From the NCBI GenBank assembly GCA_021324535.1, contig JAJPIU010000065.1, forward strand, positions 1 through 62,482: a DNA stretch of 62,482 nucleotides, read 5' to 3'. Source of the DNA: Pseudomonadota bacterium (GTDB lineage Bacteria > Chloroflexota > Ktedonobacteria > Ktedonobacterales > JADMIN01). The notes beneath the pieces are model-generated. The model was not told the DNA's origin and did no database searches. It worked only from the letters and a program-made list of their open reading frames with translations. A program made the position numbers and the translations under genes. This document shows, piece by piece, positions 18,214 through 26,963 of this stretch; positions within the stretch are counted from its first letter, which is position 1, and every line of letters starts with the position of its first letter.

Positions 18214-18414
18214 CTACCGCTGCGAGGCGGCGGGTTTCTCATCCGTCAGCATCTGGCGAAGTTGCTCGCGCAGTTCGGGCGTATCTTTATGCCCATGCCG
18301 CGCCACAGCGTGCGCCACTGCTGCGTCCAACACCTCGTTCTCTTCTCCCGAAATGGTGAGCGTGCATCCCACCTCATTTGGGATCGCCCGGCAATCAGCT
18401 ACTTTACGCGCCAT
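18214..18414 (-). CDS. DUF1059 family small protein
   Basis: A 66-aa protein starting MARKVADCRAIPNEVGCTLT. The Cys in the first strand, the central ISGEENEVLDAAVAHAVARHGH and the final LREQLRQML match the DUF1059 layout. AAGGAG is seven bases before the ATG at 18414; the ORF-track start at 18462 is too long. A TATAAT promoter stands just upstream. The family's function is unknown; the Cys and two His residues suggest a metal or redox site, which is inference. Confidence 0.85.
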   Translation of the reverse strand: MARKVADCRAIPNEVGCTLTISGEENEVLDAAVAHAVARHGHKDTPELREQLRQMLTDEKPAASQR

Positions 18415-18432
18415 AGTGGTCTCCTTTTGCCC

Positions 18433-18462
18433 ATTATAGGGATGGGTGCCTAACACCAACAA
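18433..18462 (-). promoter_or_regulatory. Promoter of the DUF1059 gene
   Basis: Minus strand TTGTTG, 18-base spacer, TATAAT. The start would lie only about 15-20 bases before the ATG, giving a very short leader that still includes AAGGAG. Confidence 0.5.
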
Positions 18463-18499
18463 CCAACGACGACAAACAACACAACTTGTGAATGATCCC

Positions 18500-19897
18500 C
18501 TACGAGCGTGTAGGCTTGATGTTTTGGTTCACGCGAAAGAAATTGGTGGGATCGTAGGTGTTCTTGACGGCCACCAGGCGTTCGTAGTTTTCCCGGTAGG
18601 AGGCTTCCACGCGATCCTGGCCTTCATCCATCATGAAATTCACATACGCGCCGCCCGCTGAGTAGGGATGGACATCTTCCCAGTATTGCCGCGCCCAGTT
18701 GGTGATGAGGTCTCGGTTGGCGGGATCGGCGTCAACTCCCACGATCACTTCTGCCCACGTCGCATCTCGATAGCTCCACGCCGTATCGTTCCTCCCCACC
18801 CGATGAGCCGCTCCATTCACCGGATAGAGGTGCATGGTTGATTGCCAGGTTGGCAACTGTGAGCCGTGCTTCACATGGAGAGCAATGGCTTCGTCACTGA
18901 GCTCGTTCATGAAGTCTGCCTTCCAATACCACTGAAGACCTCGTATGTAGAGCGCATCGAACATGCTCTGTAGCCCAGGATGAGAGATGGGGCCAACGAA
19001 ATCCAGCGCTGGCGGAAACTGCTCCCGGATCGGCTTGAAGGTTGCCTCTGCCTGCTCCATCGGCCCGGTGTAGCACCAGACGACCCCACACATGTTTTTG
19101 TTGTGAAGCGGCTCAGGAAACGGCGGCGCAGGCGGTACGATCAGGAAGGCGAAGAAGCCATTGAGGTCATCTGGCGCCTGCGTGATGAATTCGCGATACC
19201 ACCTCATCATCTCAGGCGCTTGCTCGATGTTCCACAGCATTGGGCCAGCATAGACGGTATGGACAGGATTCGCCTTGAACACAAACTCGGTGACGACGCC
19301 GAAGTTGCCGCCGCCCCCACGCAAGGCCCAGAACAGATCGGGATATTCCTGTTCGCTGGCATGGACAAAGCGACCGTCAGCCAGCACAACATCGGCGCCG
19401 AGCAGGTTGTCTATGGCGAGTCCATATTTGCGGGTCAGGTGCCCAAGACCGCCTCCCAGGGTGAGTCCGCCAACCCCAGTTGTCGAAATAATGCCGCTGG
19501 GAACGGCCAGGCTAAAAGCGTGGGTGGCGTGGTCAACATCACCCCATGTGCTTCCTCCCCCGACGCAGACAGTTTTAGATGCCGGGTCAACATGCACGTA
19601 GCGAATGAGTGAGAGATCGATGACCAGGCCATTATCACAGACTCCCAGACCCCCGGCGTTATGCCCGCCACCACGGATCGAAACCAGAAGATTGTTTTCG
19701 CGCCCGAAGTTGACCGCAGCAATGACATCGGCGACATCGGCGCAGCGTGCGATCACGGCAGGACGCCGATCAATCATGCCGTTGTAGACCTTACGGGCAG
19801 CATCATAGTCCGCATCGCCTGGTTGAATGACTTCTCCGCGTAGATTCGCTTTCAGCGCATCAGTGTTGACGGCGTGCGTCGTTTGTGTTGACGCCAT
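18500..19897 (-). CDS. FAD-linked oxidase of the berberine-bridge-enzyme type
   Basis: A 465-aa flavoprotein. The FAD domain has RGGGHNAGGLG, whose His is the usual 8-alpha-histidyl FAD attachment residue, then VGGGSTWGDVD and GGGLGHLTRKYGL. The C-terminal BBE motif is YDPTNFFRVNQNI. Bicovalent members also carry a Cys before the GGG loop; here the segment reads GIISTTGVGGLT, so only His attachment is expected. The family oxidises sugars, alkaloids or secondary metabolites with O2; no signal peptide is seen. GGGAGGGAGAG precedes the ATG. It heads the strand group with the DUF1059 and ABM genes. Confidence 0.88.
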   Translation of the reverse strand: MASTQTTHAVNTDALKANLRGEVIQPGDADYDAARKVYNGMIDRRPAVIARCADVADVIAAVNFGRENNLLVSIRGGGHNAGGLGVCDNGLVIDLSLIRYVHVDPASKTVCVGGGSTWGDVDHATHAFSLAVPSGIISTTGVGGLTLGGGLGHLTRKYGLAIDNLLGADVVLADGRFVHASEQEYPDLFWALRGGGGNFGVVTEFVFKANPVHTVYAGPMLWNIEQAPEMMRWYREFITQAPDDLNGFFAFLIVPPAPPFPEPLHNKNMCGVVWCYTGPMEQAEATFKPIREQFPPALDFVGPISHPGLQSMFDALYIRGLQWYWKADFMNELSDEAIALHVKHGSQLPTWQSTMHLYPVNGAAHRVGRNDTAWSYRDATWAEVIVGVDADPANRDLITNWARQYWEDVHPYSAGGAYVNFMMDEGQDRVEASYRENYERLVAVKNTYDPTNFFRVNQNIKPTRS

Positions 19898-20044
19898 GAT
19901 AGTTCTCTCCCTCCCAACTACTGCGAAATTGTGTCGCTCACTTCACGACATTTCGCTCCAAAACATTTCCCTGGTTCAAACCTTGTTCTTTCGCTTTCTT
20001 CCACCGTGCGCCCAGAGACGGTGAACCGGCCAGGTCAGGCCAAG

Positions 20045-20062
20045 TCTTAGGCAGACCTAAGA
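20045..20062. promoter_or_regulatory. Perfect 7-bp inverted repeat in the divergent gap
   Basis: TCTTAGG-CAGA-CCTAAGA lies between the FAD oxidase and the HTH-NB-ARC gene. Its compact form suits a dimeric repressor. The HTH domain of the adjacent regulator is a natural but unproven candidate. Confidence 0.4.
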
Positions 20063-20154
20063 GTTGCCTATAGCATACCTATCCCGGAGGTGAGAATGAA
20101 TATCTTTCTTATCTCTTGGCAAGGATAAGTCGAAGACAAGAGAGGGCTTTCTTG

Positions 20155-20163
20155 TGCTATACT
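20155..20163 (+). promoter_or_regulatory. Extended -10 promoter of the NB-ARC gene
   Basis: TGCTATACT is an extended -10 element about 105 bases before the ATG at 20269. No good -35 box is visible, as is usual for this class. Confidence 0.45.
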
Positions 20164-20268
20164 TGTTCTCATATGCGCGTGCAGGCGTGGGAAGATACGA
20201 TTGGGGTTGTCGCATCTTCCCTGAGGGGGCAATGCTTCCTCTCGCCATCAGAGATCTGCGAGGGCGCT

Positions 20269-22596
20269 ATGAGACAGAAAGCAGCGACAAAGGGAACACG
20301 CGCCATTCCCAATGATTGTTTGCGAGCCGCTCGCGAGGAGCAAGGCTGGACGCAGCAAGAACTGGCGGATAGGGTTGGCGTTTCACATGCCTTCACCATT
20401 AGCCGCTGGGAAAGTGGCGTTGCTTTTCCGCGCCCATACTACATTCGGCGCTTGTGCGATCTTTTTGGGAAAAGAGCCGTCGAGCTTGGCCTTTCCCTTC
20501 CAGAGAGCGATGAAACCGGCGTTTCCGCTGTCTTGCCCTTCTCGCCCGCAGCCGCCACCGCTGCTCTCATTCCTGAGCGCCTCCTGCCGCTCTGGAACGT
20601 CCCCTACCGCCGCAATCCGTACTTCACAGGCCGCGAGGAGGCGCTTCTCTCTCTGCATAGCCAGCTGACAGCGACCGGCGCCATGACACAAAATCGGGCG
20701 CTGGCCATCAGCGGACTGGGCGGCATCGGCAAGACACAGATCGCCATCGAATACGCTCACCGCTACCGGGACGAGTACGACGCCGTGTTCTGGGTTACGG
20801 CCGCCACACGCGAAACACTGCACTCCGGTTTCATTGCCCTTGCGCGCCTGCTCCAATTACCCGTCCGGGATCTCCCGGATCAGCACGTGATCATTGACGC
20901 CGTGAAGCAGTGGTTAGCGCGGCATGAGCAGTGGCTACTGATCCTGGATAACGCCGATGAACTCGACCTGTTGGCCGACTTTCTTCCGACAGGGGACACC
21001 GGCAGTATCCTCTTCACCACGCGAGCGCAGGCGACCGGCACGCTGGCTCCGAGCCTTTCGATTGAGCAGATGAGCGGAGAGGAAGGCGCGCTGTTCTTGC
21101 TTCGGCGCGCCCGATTGCTGACACCCAAAGGTTCGCTTGAGCAAGCCAGTGAGGCGGATCGAACACAAGCGTTTCCGCTTGTGGCAGCTATGGGCGGCCT
21201 TCCCTTGGCCCTTGACCAGGCGGGCGCCTACATCGAGGAAACACGTTGTGGTCTCTCTGGCTATCTGGAACTATACCGCACACACCATACCTCTCTCCTC
21301 AGTCGTCGTAGCGTCAGCCCGTCCGATCATCCCGAATCGGTAGCTGTCACCTGGCGCGTGGCGTTTCTCACTGTGGAGCGGACAAGCCCTGCGGCGGCCG
21401 AGCTGTTAGGCCTGTGCGCTTTTCTTGCTCCTGACGCTATTCCCGAGGCGATCATCACTGAAGGAAGCATGAAATTGGGGCCAACACTTGGCCCAGTCGC
21501 TTCCGATGCCCTCGCCCTCAATGCTGCCCTCGAAGTCTTGCAAAAGTATTCGCTGGTGCGACGTCATCCTGACACAAAAACTCTCATCATCCATCGTCTG
21601 GTGCAAGCGGTTCTCAAAGAGAGTATGGACGAGCAGATGCAGCGCCAATGGGCCGAGCGAGCGGTGTGCGCAGTGAATGCGGCCTTCCCCGAAGGGTATT
21701 TTGAGAGTTGGAGTCGCTGTCAGGAGTGTCTCCCCCATGTGCTGGCCTGTGCGCAGGCCATCAAACACTATGATCTCCTGCTCGCCGACGCCGCGCTTCT
21801 GTTGCAACGGGCCGGGGCGCATGCGCAAGAGCGGGCACAATATAAGACTGCGGAGGCGCTTCTTCAGCAGAGTATCTTCCTCTGCCAGGGCGTCTGGGGA
21901 ATTGAAAGCCCTCAGGCGGTTCAGAGCTTGAATTACCTGGGCGAAACCTACCACGAGCAGGGCAAGTATGCTCTGGCAGAACCCCTCTTCCAACAGGCGT
22001 TGGTTCTCCACGAACACCTTTTGGGTTCGGAGCATCCTCGCACAGCGACGAGCATCAATAACCTGGCGGTCGTCGCCTTTTACCAGGGCAAGTACGAGCA
22101 GGCGGAACCGCTTTATCGTCGGGCGCTAGCTATCCGTGAGCGGGTTCTTGGTGAAGAGCACCAGGAGACAGCGGAAAGCCTGAATAATCTAGCAAACTTC
22201 TACCATCACGAAGGTAAGTATGAACAGGCGGAATTGTTCTACCGGCGGGCGCTCTTGATTGCAGAACAGGTCTTGGGGCCGGAACGACCATTTACTGCGC
22301 TGGTTCTCCATAATCTGGCGCGCCTGTATACCGACCAACACAGGTATGCGGAAGCGGAACCCCTCTTTCTGCGCGCGCTAACGATTCGTGAGCGGGTGCT
22401 AGGGCCGGAGCATCCCCGTATCGCCTTGACCCAGGCGTTCCTGGCCCGTCTCTATCGGGATCAGAGTAGAGAGAAGGAGGCAGAAACGCTTTTCCAGCAG
22501 GCGTTGACTATGCAGGAGAAACTGCTGGGCCTGGAACATCCTGATACTGTGGCAACGCGTGAGGCTCTGCGCGACCTGCGAACTACCAGCGTGTAG
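20269..22596 (+). CDS. HTH-NB-ARC-TPR signalling ATPase (STAND)
   Basis: A 775-aa protein. An XRE-type HTH spans residues 15-75 (TQQELADRVGVSHAFTISRWESG). It is followed by the linker PYRRNPYFTGREE, an NB-ARC NTPase with ISGLGGIGKT (147-156), LLILDNADELD, ILFTTRA and GGLPLALDQAGAYIE, and about six C-terminal TPRs of the 42-residue kinesin-light-chain kind. STAND proteins are ATP-driven switches; with an HTH this one should regulate transcription after ligand binding by the TPRs. GAGGG precedes the ATG at 20269; the ORF-track start lies before the promoter. It ends two bases from convergent otsB. Confidence 0.88.
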   Translation: MRQKAATKGTRAIPNDCLRAAREEQGWTQQELADRVGVSHAFTISRWESGVAFPRPYYIRRLCDLFGKRAVELGLSLPESDETGVSAVLPFSPAAATAALIPERLLPLWNVPYRRNPYFTGREEALLSLHSQLTATGAMTQNRALAISGLGGIGKTQIAIEYAHRYRDEYDAVFWVTAATRETLHSGFIALARLLQLPVRDLPDQHVIIDAVKQWLARHEQWLLILDNADELDLLADFLPTGDTGSILFTTRAQATGTLAPSLSIEQMSGEEGALFLLRRARLLTPKGSLEQASEADRTQAFPLVAAMGGLPLALDQAGAYIEETRCGLSGYLELYRTHHTSLLSRRSVSPSDHPESVAVTWRVAFLTVERTSPAAAELLGLCAFLAPDAIPEAIITEGSMKLGPTLGPVASDALALNAALEVLQKYSLVRRHPDTKTLIIHRLVQAVLKESMDEQMQRQWAERAVCAVNAAFPEGYFESWSRCQECLPHVLACAQAIKHYDLLLADAALLLQRAGAHAQERAQYKTAEALLQQSIFLCQGVWGIESPQAVQSLNYLGETYHEQGKYALAEPLFQQALVLHEHLLGSEHPRTATSINNLAVVAFYQGKYEQAEPLYRRALAIRERVLGEEHQETAESLNNLANFYHHEGKYEQAELFYRRALLIAEQVLGPERPFTALVLHNLARLYTDQHRYAEAEPLFLRALTIRERVLGPEHPRIALTQAFLARLYRDQSREKEAETLFQQALTMQEKLLGLEHPDTVATREALRDLRTTSV

Positions 22597-22597
22597 G

Positions 22598-23482
22598 CTA
22601 TAGCAAAGCGCCTTCCGTCACCAGCCAGCGGAGCAGCATCGGAACCTGCGTGATCGTATCGAGCGCAATGTTGGCCTCCTGCGCCAGCGTTGGCGGCGCT
22701 TCATCGCTCAACACCGCAATCCCCACGCCGCGAAACGCTGGCTCGCCCGATGGCGCTTCCGGCTTTGCCTTTCCAGTCAACCGCTTGAGCGCGCGAAAGG
22801 CGTCTCTATCGGTCGTGTCGTCGCCAAGATAGATGGCCGAACGCAGCCCCCGTTCGTGAATCAGTTCAGCGATGGCAAGCCCTTTGTTCATCTCAACGGG
22901 CGGGCGTAGCTCCACCACCAGCCTGCCGCGCGTCACGCGCAGGCCCAGCGGCCCGGTGATCTCTTTCGCAATCGCGAAAACGGCGGCTTCTGTGGCGGGT
23001 GGGTCAGCCGTCTGGCGGACGTGCACGCTGGCCGTCACGCCCTTGTCTTCGAGCAGCAAACCAGGATAGCGGGGGGCGAGCGCCGAGCCGATAGCGGCAA
23101 GCGCCTCGGCGATGTGTTCGCGATATGGCTCGGCGGGTGGATAGATGACATGGCGCAGAATGCTCGGCTGAGTGGATGGTTCTTCTGATTCAAGACGCTC
23201 AAGCCCATGTGAGCCCATGGAGATCAGGCCGGGAACGCCAACCATGCGCAGCGCATCGGATGCCGCGCGTCCCGAAACAACAGCCACTACGTCAAAGACC
23301 CGCTGCGCCTCCACTAGCAGATCGCGTATACCTGGAAGCAATGTCGCCTGCTCAGGCGTCGGCGCGATGGCGCTAAGCGTGCCGTCTATATCGCTCAGCA
23401 GCGCGCGCGGACGCAACGCCAGCGCCGCGCGAAGCAACGCCCGCGCTTCGTCGCTGATTGGGCACGGTTCCTGGGTGGACAT
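22598..23482 (-). CDS. otsB: Trehalose-6-phosphate phosphatase
   Basis: A 294-aa HAD phosphatase of the OtsB type. Motif I is LLSDIDGTLSAIAPTP, VSGRAASDAL gives motif II, MGSHGLE is the trehalose-phosphatase landmark, and GDDTTDRDAF is the C-terminal acidic motif. It removes phosphate from trehalose 6-phosphate in the cytoplasm. No otsA lies beside it, so the synthase must be elsewhere or the substrate differs slightly. The downstream neighbour on the same strand is an otsB-independent hypothetical gene. Confidence 0.9.
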   Translation of the reverse strand: MSTQEPCPISDEARALLRAALALRPRALLSDIDGTLSAIAPTPEQATLLPGIRDLLVEAQRVFDVVAVVSGRAASDALRMVGVPGLISMGSHGLERLESEEPSTQPSILRHVIYPPAEPYREHIAEALAAIGSALAPRYPGLLLEDKGVTASVHVRQTADPPATEAAVFAIAKEITGPLGLRVTRGRLVVELRPPVEMNKGLAIAELIHERGLRSAIYLGDDTTDRDAFRALKRLTGKAKPEAPSGEPAFRGVGIAVLSDEAPPTLAQEANIALDTITQVPMLLRWLVTEGALL

Positions 23483-23515
23483 AGAGCCTCTTTTCGCGAT
23501 TGGCAGTTTGTTACA

Positions 23516-24055
23516 TCAGGAGGCGTGGCGTCGTCCACCATGTGTGGCGCGCACCTGTTGCTCAGGCCAGGTGACGGTAAGCGTCCCGCCAGGCGGCGTG
23601 GCAGCCCAGCGTGCGCACATCTCTTCGATGGGTGTGCGGAGTCGCGCGAGGGCATCGGTTTGCGCTTCGCGAGTGAATGCCTTGCCTGCGTAGACCATCG
23701 GGCGCAGCTCGTTGATGGAGGTCGTTCCCTCGTGTATCCCCAGAGCAGCCGCGACCAGCCCTTCCGACAGGAGTATCTCCCGATGGTTAGCTTTCATGAT
23801 CTCTTCCGAGCGTTCGCGCGCATGCGGGCGCTGCCGCCCCGCGACGATCTTCATACCAGGGAAGACCGCGCCAGCGGCCACGCTGCCCCAGAAGCCACCT
23901 TGCAAGCGTAACTCGCTCTCAACGACAAAGTGCGCCAGATCGTGCGGGATCGGCGCCAATGGGCCAAACACGGGTACGCTCAGTTCAACACCATCATTAC
24001 GCTGGACGAGGGTGGGGATGCGGCGGTGTTCCGAGTTGATGAAGTGCAACTCCAT
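23516..24055 (-). CDS. Conserved-looking hypothetical protein
   Basis: A 179-aa soluble protein. The most striking segment is PIPHDLAHFVVESEL followed by GFWGSVAAGAVFPG, a pattern I associate with an uncharacterised family in actinobacteria-like genomes. The rest is mixed alpha/beta with no catalytic motif recognised. It lies 33 bases upstream of otsB on the same strand and could be cotranscribed with it. A TACAAT-rich region with the core palindrome ACAATTGT lies about 70 bases upstream. Confidence 0.75.
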   Translation of the reverse strand: MELHFINSEHRRIPTLVQRNDGVELSVPVFGPLAPIPHDLAHFVVESELRLQGGFWGSVAAGAVFPGMKIVAGRQRPHARERSEEIMKANHREILLSEGLVAAALGIHEGTTSINELRPMVYAGKAFTREAQTDALARLRTPIEEMCARWAATPPGGTLTVTWPEQQVRATHGGRRHAS

Positions 24056-24305
24056 AGCGTGTGCGCCTCCTTCTCATCGCTTGCCTCTGGCGTATGCCGC
24101 AGGCTCTCCTGTGTACAATGTACAATTGTATTGTCTGGTATGGCAAGACTAGCTCAGCTTCCGGCAATGTGCCAATCTATGCAACTGCTGAGGCAGGTTC
24201 ACCTTCCAATCAAGCACCAAAAAGCCAATGGCGGCAAGGCAATCTGGCGCCAAGATACGATAGTCATGATGAACATTTTGTAGTGGTGAAAGCCACAGAG
24301 CGCGG

Positions 24306-24578
24306 TTACTCAATCCGTATCGGGCCTTCCGCAATGCGAGAGCGCATGGCTTCCAGTCCTCCCAGCTCCAGGATAACATACTCCATCCACCATGTTGCTC
24401 CGGCAGCCGCTACCGAGCGAATCATGGCGCGTTCTTCCTCTATGTCTTCTCCACGTGGCCCACCGCCTAGTGCCACATCAAATGGCGTTTTCACTGTGCG
24501 AAGTCGCGTGATGTCTGCAATAAATGGCGGTACAAGCCTTGTTGACCCGAAACCGGAATTGACGCTGTACGCAAATGA
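24306..24578 (-). pseudogene. C-terminal remnant of an LLM flavin-dependent oxidoreductase
   Basis: The open minus-strand frame reads ADITRLRTVKTPFDVALGG, then AAGATWWMEYV and LEAMRSRIAEGP. This order (RT..TPFDV, AGATWW, MR.RI..GP) is that of the last 80 residues of luciferase-like LLM oxidoreductases. The frame closes upstream at 24579, and the flavin-binding barrel is absent. The product of a normal member is about 300-370 aa, so this is a truncated remnant. The plus-strand ORF at 24511 overlaps its 5' part, suggesting replacement by an incoming segment. Confidence 0.65.
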
Positions 24579-24939
24579 TCAGCAAGAGAGCCTTGTGGCA
24601 TTTACTGCAATTGAAAAAGCACGCATTCGCTTTCAAGTCATTCCCGCCTGCGAGCAACCACATCCATCTGTCGTTTGGGGTGGTGATACGTTTACAGGAT
24701 TAGACGAAATCATGGCGCTCACTGAATTCTTGCTTGAGATTGATGCGCGCCTTGATGCTGCTATAGCGCGACAAGCGATACCTCTCTTGGCGACAAGCGA
24801 TCTGCGTGTGAAACAAGCCGCTGAGGAAGGGTATCAGCAATACCTGACAGCAGCGCAGGCAGTGATGGCCTCGCTACAAAAACCAAGAGGTAGCCTAGAC
24901 TGGCACTGGATTAAGGAGTATGGATGCGCAGATTGGTGA
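24511..24939 (+). CDS. Thioredoxin-fold-like protein without active-site cysteines
   Basis: A possible 142-aa protein from the ATG at 24511. ELTLYANDQQESLVAF, then IRFQVIP, then HPSVVWGGDTFTGLDEI follows the strand-helix-strand-cisPro order of glutaredoxin-like proteins. The CxxC site is replaced by DQQE, so it cannot be a normal oxidoreductase. A helical C-terminus of 70 residues follows. No strong ribosome binding site is seen, and the start may be elsewhere in the ORF-track frame that opens at 24061. The 3' end overlaps that of the ART-like gene by 29 bases. The stretch is more AT-rich than its surroundings. Confidence 0.5.
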   Translation: MSAINGGTSLVDPKPELTLYANDQQESLVAFTAIEKARIRFQVIPACEQPHPSVVWGGDTFTGLDEIMALTEFLLEIDARLDAAIARQAIPLLATSDLRVKQAAEEGYQQYLTAAQAVMASLQKPRGSLDWHWIKEYGCADW

Positions 24940-25321
24940 TGAGGCTAGTGTCGCGAACCGCGATCTGAATGTGCGCCTGGCGATAAATGGCTGACATGGG
25001 AAAAATAGGTTTGCCCTCATTGAAGCTACTACGAACACACCGGATGGCTGTTCCCCGCACTCGGTACTGTTCAATCAAATACTCAATAACTGCTCTATCA
25101 CGATTGTGTTTCAGCGCAGTTTGCTTTACAGCGGCATTAGCCTTGAAGTGCTTTTTTGCCCAGTCCATTGCTCGTTTCAGATTGTTTTCCCAGAAATACG
25201 CGCCATCACCCAACCAATCGTATTCGTTTTGGCTTATGTGAAAGTAGCTTGCTCCATTGTTCGCTATAAACTCTGCCACGTTTTTGCTGGTTCCATGAAA
25301 TCCCTGAACAATCTGCGGCAT
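24911..25321 (-). CDS. ADP-ribosyltransferase-like protein, candidate toxin
   Basis: A 136-aa protein opening IVQGFHGTSKNVAEFI, then YFHISQNEYDWLGDGAYFWE, RAMDWAKKHF and a final HIQIAVRDTSLI. The HGT motif, the Tyr of GAYFWE and the neighbouring Glu recall the H-Y-E triad of PARP/diphtheria-type ADP-ribosyltransferases. The YDWLGxGxYFWE block defines an uncharacterised bacterial family. GAGGAG is directly before the ATG, and an extended -10 promoter lies about 115 bases upstream. The region is AT-rich beside GC-rich neighbours, suggesting transfer. Activity is inferred from motifs only. Confidence 0.65.
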   Translation of the reverse strand: MPQIVQGFHGTSKNVAEFIANNGASYFHISQNEYDWLGDGAYFWENNLKRAMDWAKKHFKANAAVKQTALKHNRDRAVIEYLIEQYRVRGTAIRCVRSSFNEGKPIFPMSAIYRQAHIQIAVRDTSLITNLRIHTP

Positions 25322-25435
25322 ATACTCCTCGCCAGCTAATAGCTCTCTGACTATTTTCGATCTAGCTTGTTCACACAGCCTCTTCCAAGATCACAAAGTT
25401 GACGGGCACAGACAAGAGGCAATCCACCTCAGCAA

Positions 25436-25444
25436 ATTATAGCA
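25436..25444 (-). promoter_or_regulatory. Extended -10 promoter of the ART-like gene
   Basis: Minus strand TGCTATAAT, an exact extended -10 element, lies just downstream of the HD gene's stop and starts a transcript into the ART-like gene. No clear -35 box is present. Confidence 0.6.
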
Positions 25445-25495
25445 TAGGATCAGATAGTTGCGGGAGTTGGGGAAAGTGTTGCGTGATCGAGTATA

Positions 25496-26083
25496 CTAGA
25501 GATTTTGGGTGTACGGATTGGCGCCATTGCCATTCGTCTCTGTCCCAAACTGCTGTTGCCATGCAAGCCGATTATCAGCATCGGCTGAAATATCAGTCGC
25601 GATGTCGTCAAGCGTCGCGAATACTTCCCACTGAGCCGTTTGCGTTTGCTGTGCGATCCACTGGCAGACGGCTGCTTCCAACCGATCATCGCGCTTGCCA
25701 CGCCACCAGGTATCGGCCAGCCCCACCAGCAGGTCTTCGGGGTGTGGCGATGGATCGTCTGCCCACTGTTCATGTGTCCGCGCGAAGCGTGCAATAGTAT
25801 CGGCGAATCCATGCACGCGAAGCAACGCTTCACCGGCCAATTCGTGAGCATGCCCCGGCTGGGTCAGTTCTTCTGGATGAACGATCTTGCCGATGTCGTG
25901 AATGGCTGCCCCCATACGGACAGCTATGCGATCATACCTGAGTGTCGGCCATGCCGCATCGAGTCGCGCCGTGAGCCGACAGGAGACATCGTGAACGAGC
26001 GTGAGATGCGCAATCAACCGTGGAGGAGCCTTCAGTCGAGATAGGAGATCAGCCACGTCGGATGGCAGGGCCACAAGTCGCAT
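25496..26083 (-). CDS. HD-domain phosphohydrolase
   Basis: A 195-aa protein from the ATG at 26083, which has AAGGAGG upstream; the longer ORF-track start lacks such a site. HD-superfamily metal ligands are visible: LTLVHDVS, AAIHDIGKIVHPEEL and RTHEQWADD. The family hydrolyses nucleotides or phosphate esters. The HDIGK form is common in small stand-alone hydrolases linked to nucleotide or tRNA metabolism. Substrate unknown. Confidence 0.8.
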   Translation of the reverse strand: MRLVALPSDVADLLSRLKAPPRLIAHLTLVHDVSCRLTARLDAAWPTLRYDRIAVRMGAAIHDIGKIVHPEELTQPGHAHELAGEALLRVHGFADTIARFARTHEQWADDPSPHPEDLLVGLADTWWRGKRDDRLEAAVCQWIAQQTQTAQWEVFATLDDIATDISADADNRLAWQQQFGTETNGNGANPYTQNL

Positions 26084-26198
26084 AAATATACCTCCTTGTT
26101 TGACGCAACTGTACTTGAAGTCCCATTGAATGAACACCTGTACGCAGGAGGAGGAGTCTCCAAGAAGATGATTCCATGCCGGAACCGAAGCACATCCT

Positions 26199-26963
26199 TT
26201 ATGGCGTGAAATTGGCTGGCCCGGCGACAGCCAAATACTCTGACTCGGTGATGACATTGACAGTAACCGGATCATCCGAGCGTACGAAGATGTAAGAACG
26301 CTGGGAGACCGGCTGCCCTGGCATGACGACCTTCAAATAGCTCACCTGTTGTACTCCATCCACTCCAGACCATATCGCTTCTGGAAGGCCATTGGAGTGC
26401 CCGCTGGCGTCAGTCGCCAGATTAAATCTGGCCTTACTTGGACTCGGCTCGTCCATAATTTGACGTAGTGGCGCCAGACGCCAGGTGGTGTCAGTTACCC
26501 CTGATGCAGCAATTGGACTGATCTGCAATGTGATCAATTGGCCTGCCTGGCTCCGCCGCGCGACATGGATGACTCCCACCGTGTATGCTCTAATTTGCCC
26601 TAGCGTCTGATTGGTAGCAGCAAGCGAGGTTGTCGCGCTGGACTGGGAGGGAAGGGAAGAGTTGGCTGTCACCTGCAAACCACTGAGAGGATTAGCAGGT
26701 TTGAACACATAGTAGAAGCGAAACTGTCTTAGCGTGACCTCCATCCACTTCAGGGCAAACGCGCCAGCAGGCCCCGATGCGAAAGTTTGGGTAAGGTCTG
26801 CCTGCCAGTAAACGGGCGGGGGGCATGGAGAATTTTGGCAGTTTGCCGGTGTGGTGGTCGTGAAAGGCGCACAGGCGCCCAAACCTATGCACAAAGAAGT
26901 ACACAGGGAAAGCAGAACAAGCGTCATTCGACGCACCCTTTGCCAGGTGGACGTATATCTCAC
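26199..26963 (-). CDS. Predicted lipoprotein
   Basis: About 254 aa from a GTG at 26963 with GGAGGG seven bases before it; the ORF-track ATG at 26978 overlaps that site. The N-terminus has RVRR, then a hydrophobic core and the lipobox LGAC, so the protein should be acylated at Cys and anchored outside the cytoplasmic membrane. The mature part begins with Thr/Pro/Cys-rich sequence and appears mostly beta with no family recognised. It stands alone between the HD gene and divergent pepF. Confidence 0.7.
   Translation of the reverse strand: MRYTSTWQRVRRMTLVLLSLCTSLCIGLGACAPFTTTTPANCQNSPCPPPVYWQADLTQTFASGPAGAFALKWMEVTLRQFRFYYVFKPANPLSGLQVTANSSLPSQSSATTSLAATNQTLGQIRAYTVGVIHVARRSQAGQLITLQISPIAASGVTDTTWRLAPLRQIMDEPSPSKARFNLATDASGHSNGLPEAIWSGVDGVQQVSYLKVVMPGQPVSQRSYIFVRSDDPVTVNVITESEYLAVAGPANFTP

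Noticed and set aside
24061-24510. N-terminal half of the 292-aa plus-strand ORF
   Set aside because: It runs antisense through the LLM oxidoreductase remnant and is Ser/Pro-rich without structure; only the part from 24511 looks coding.
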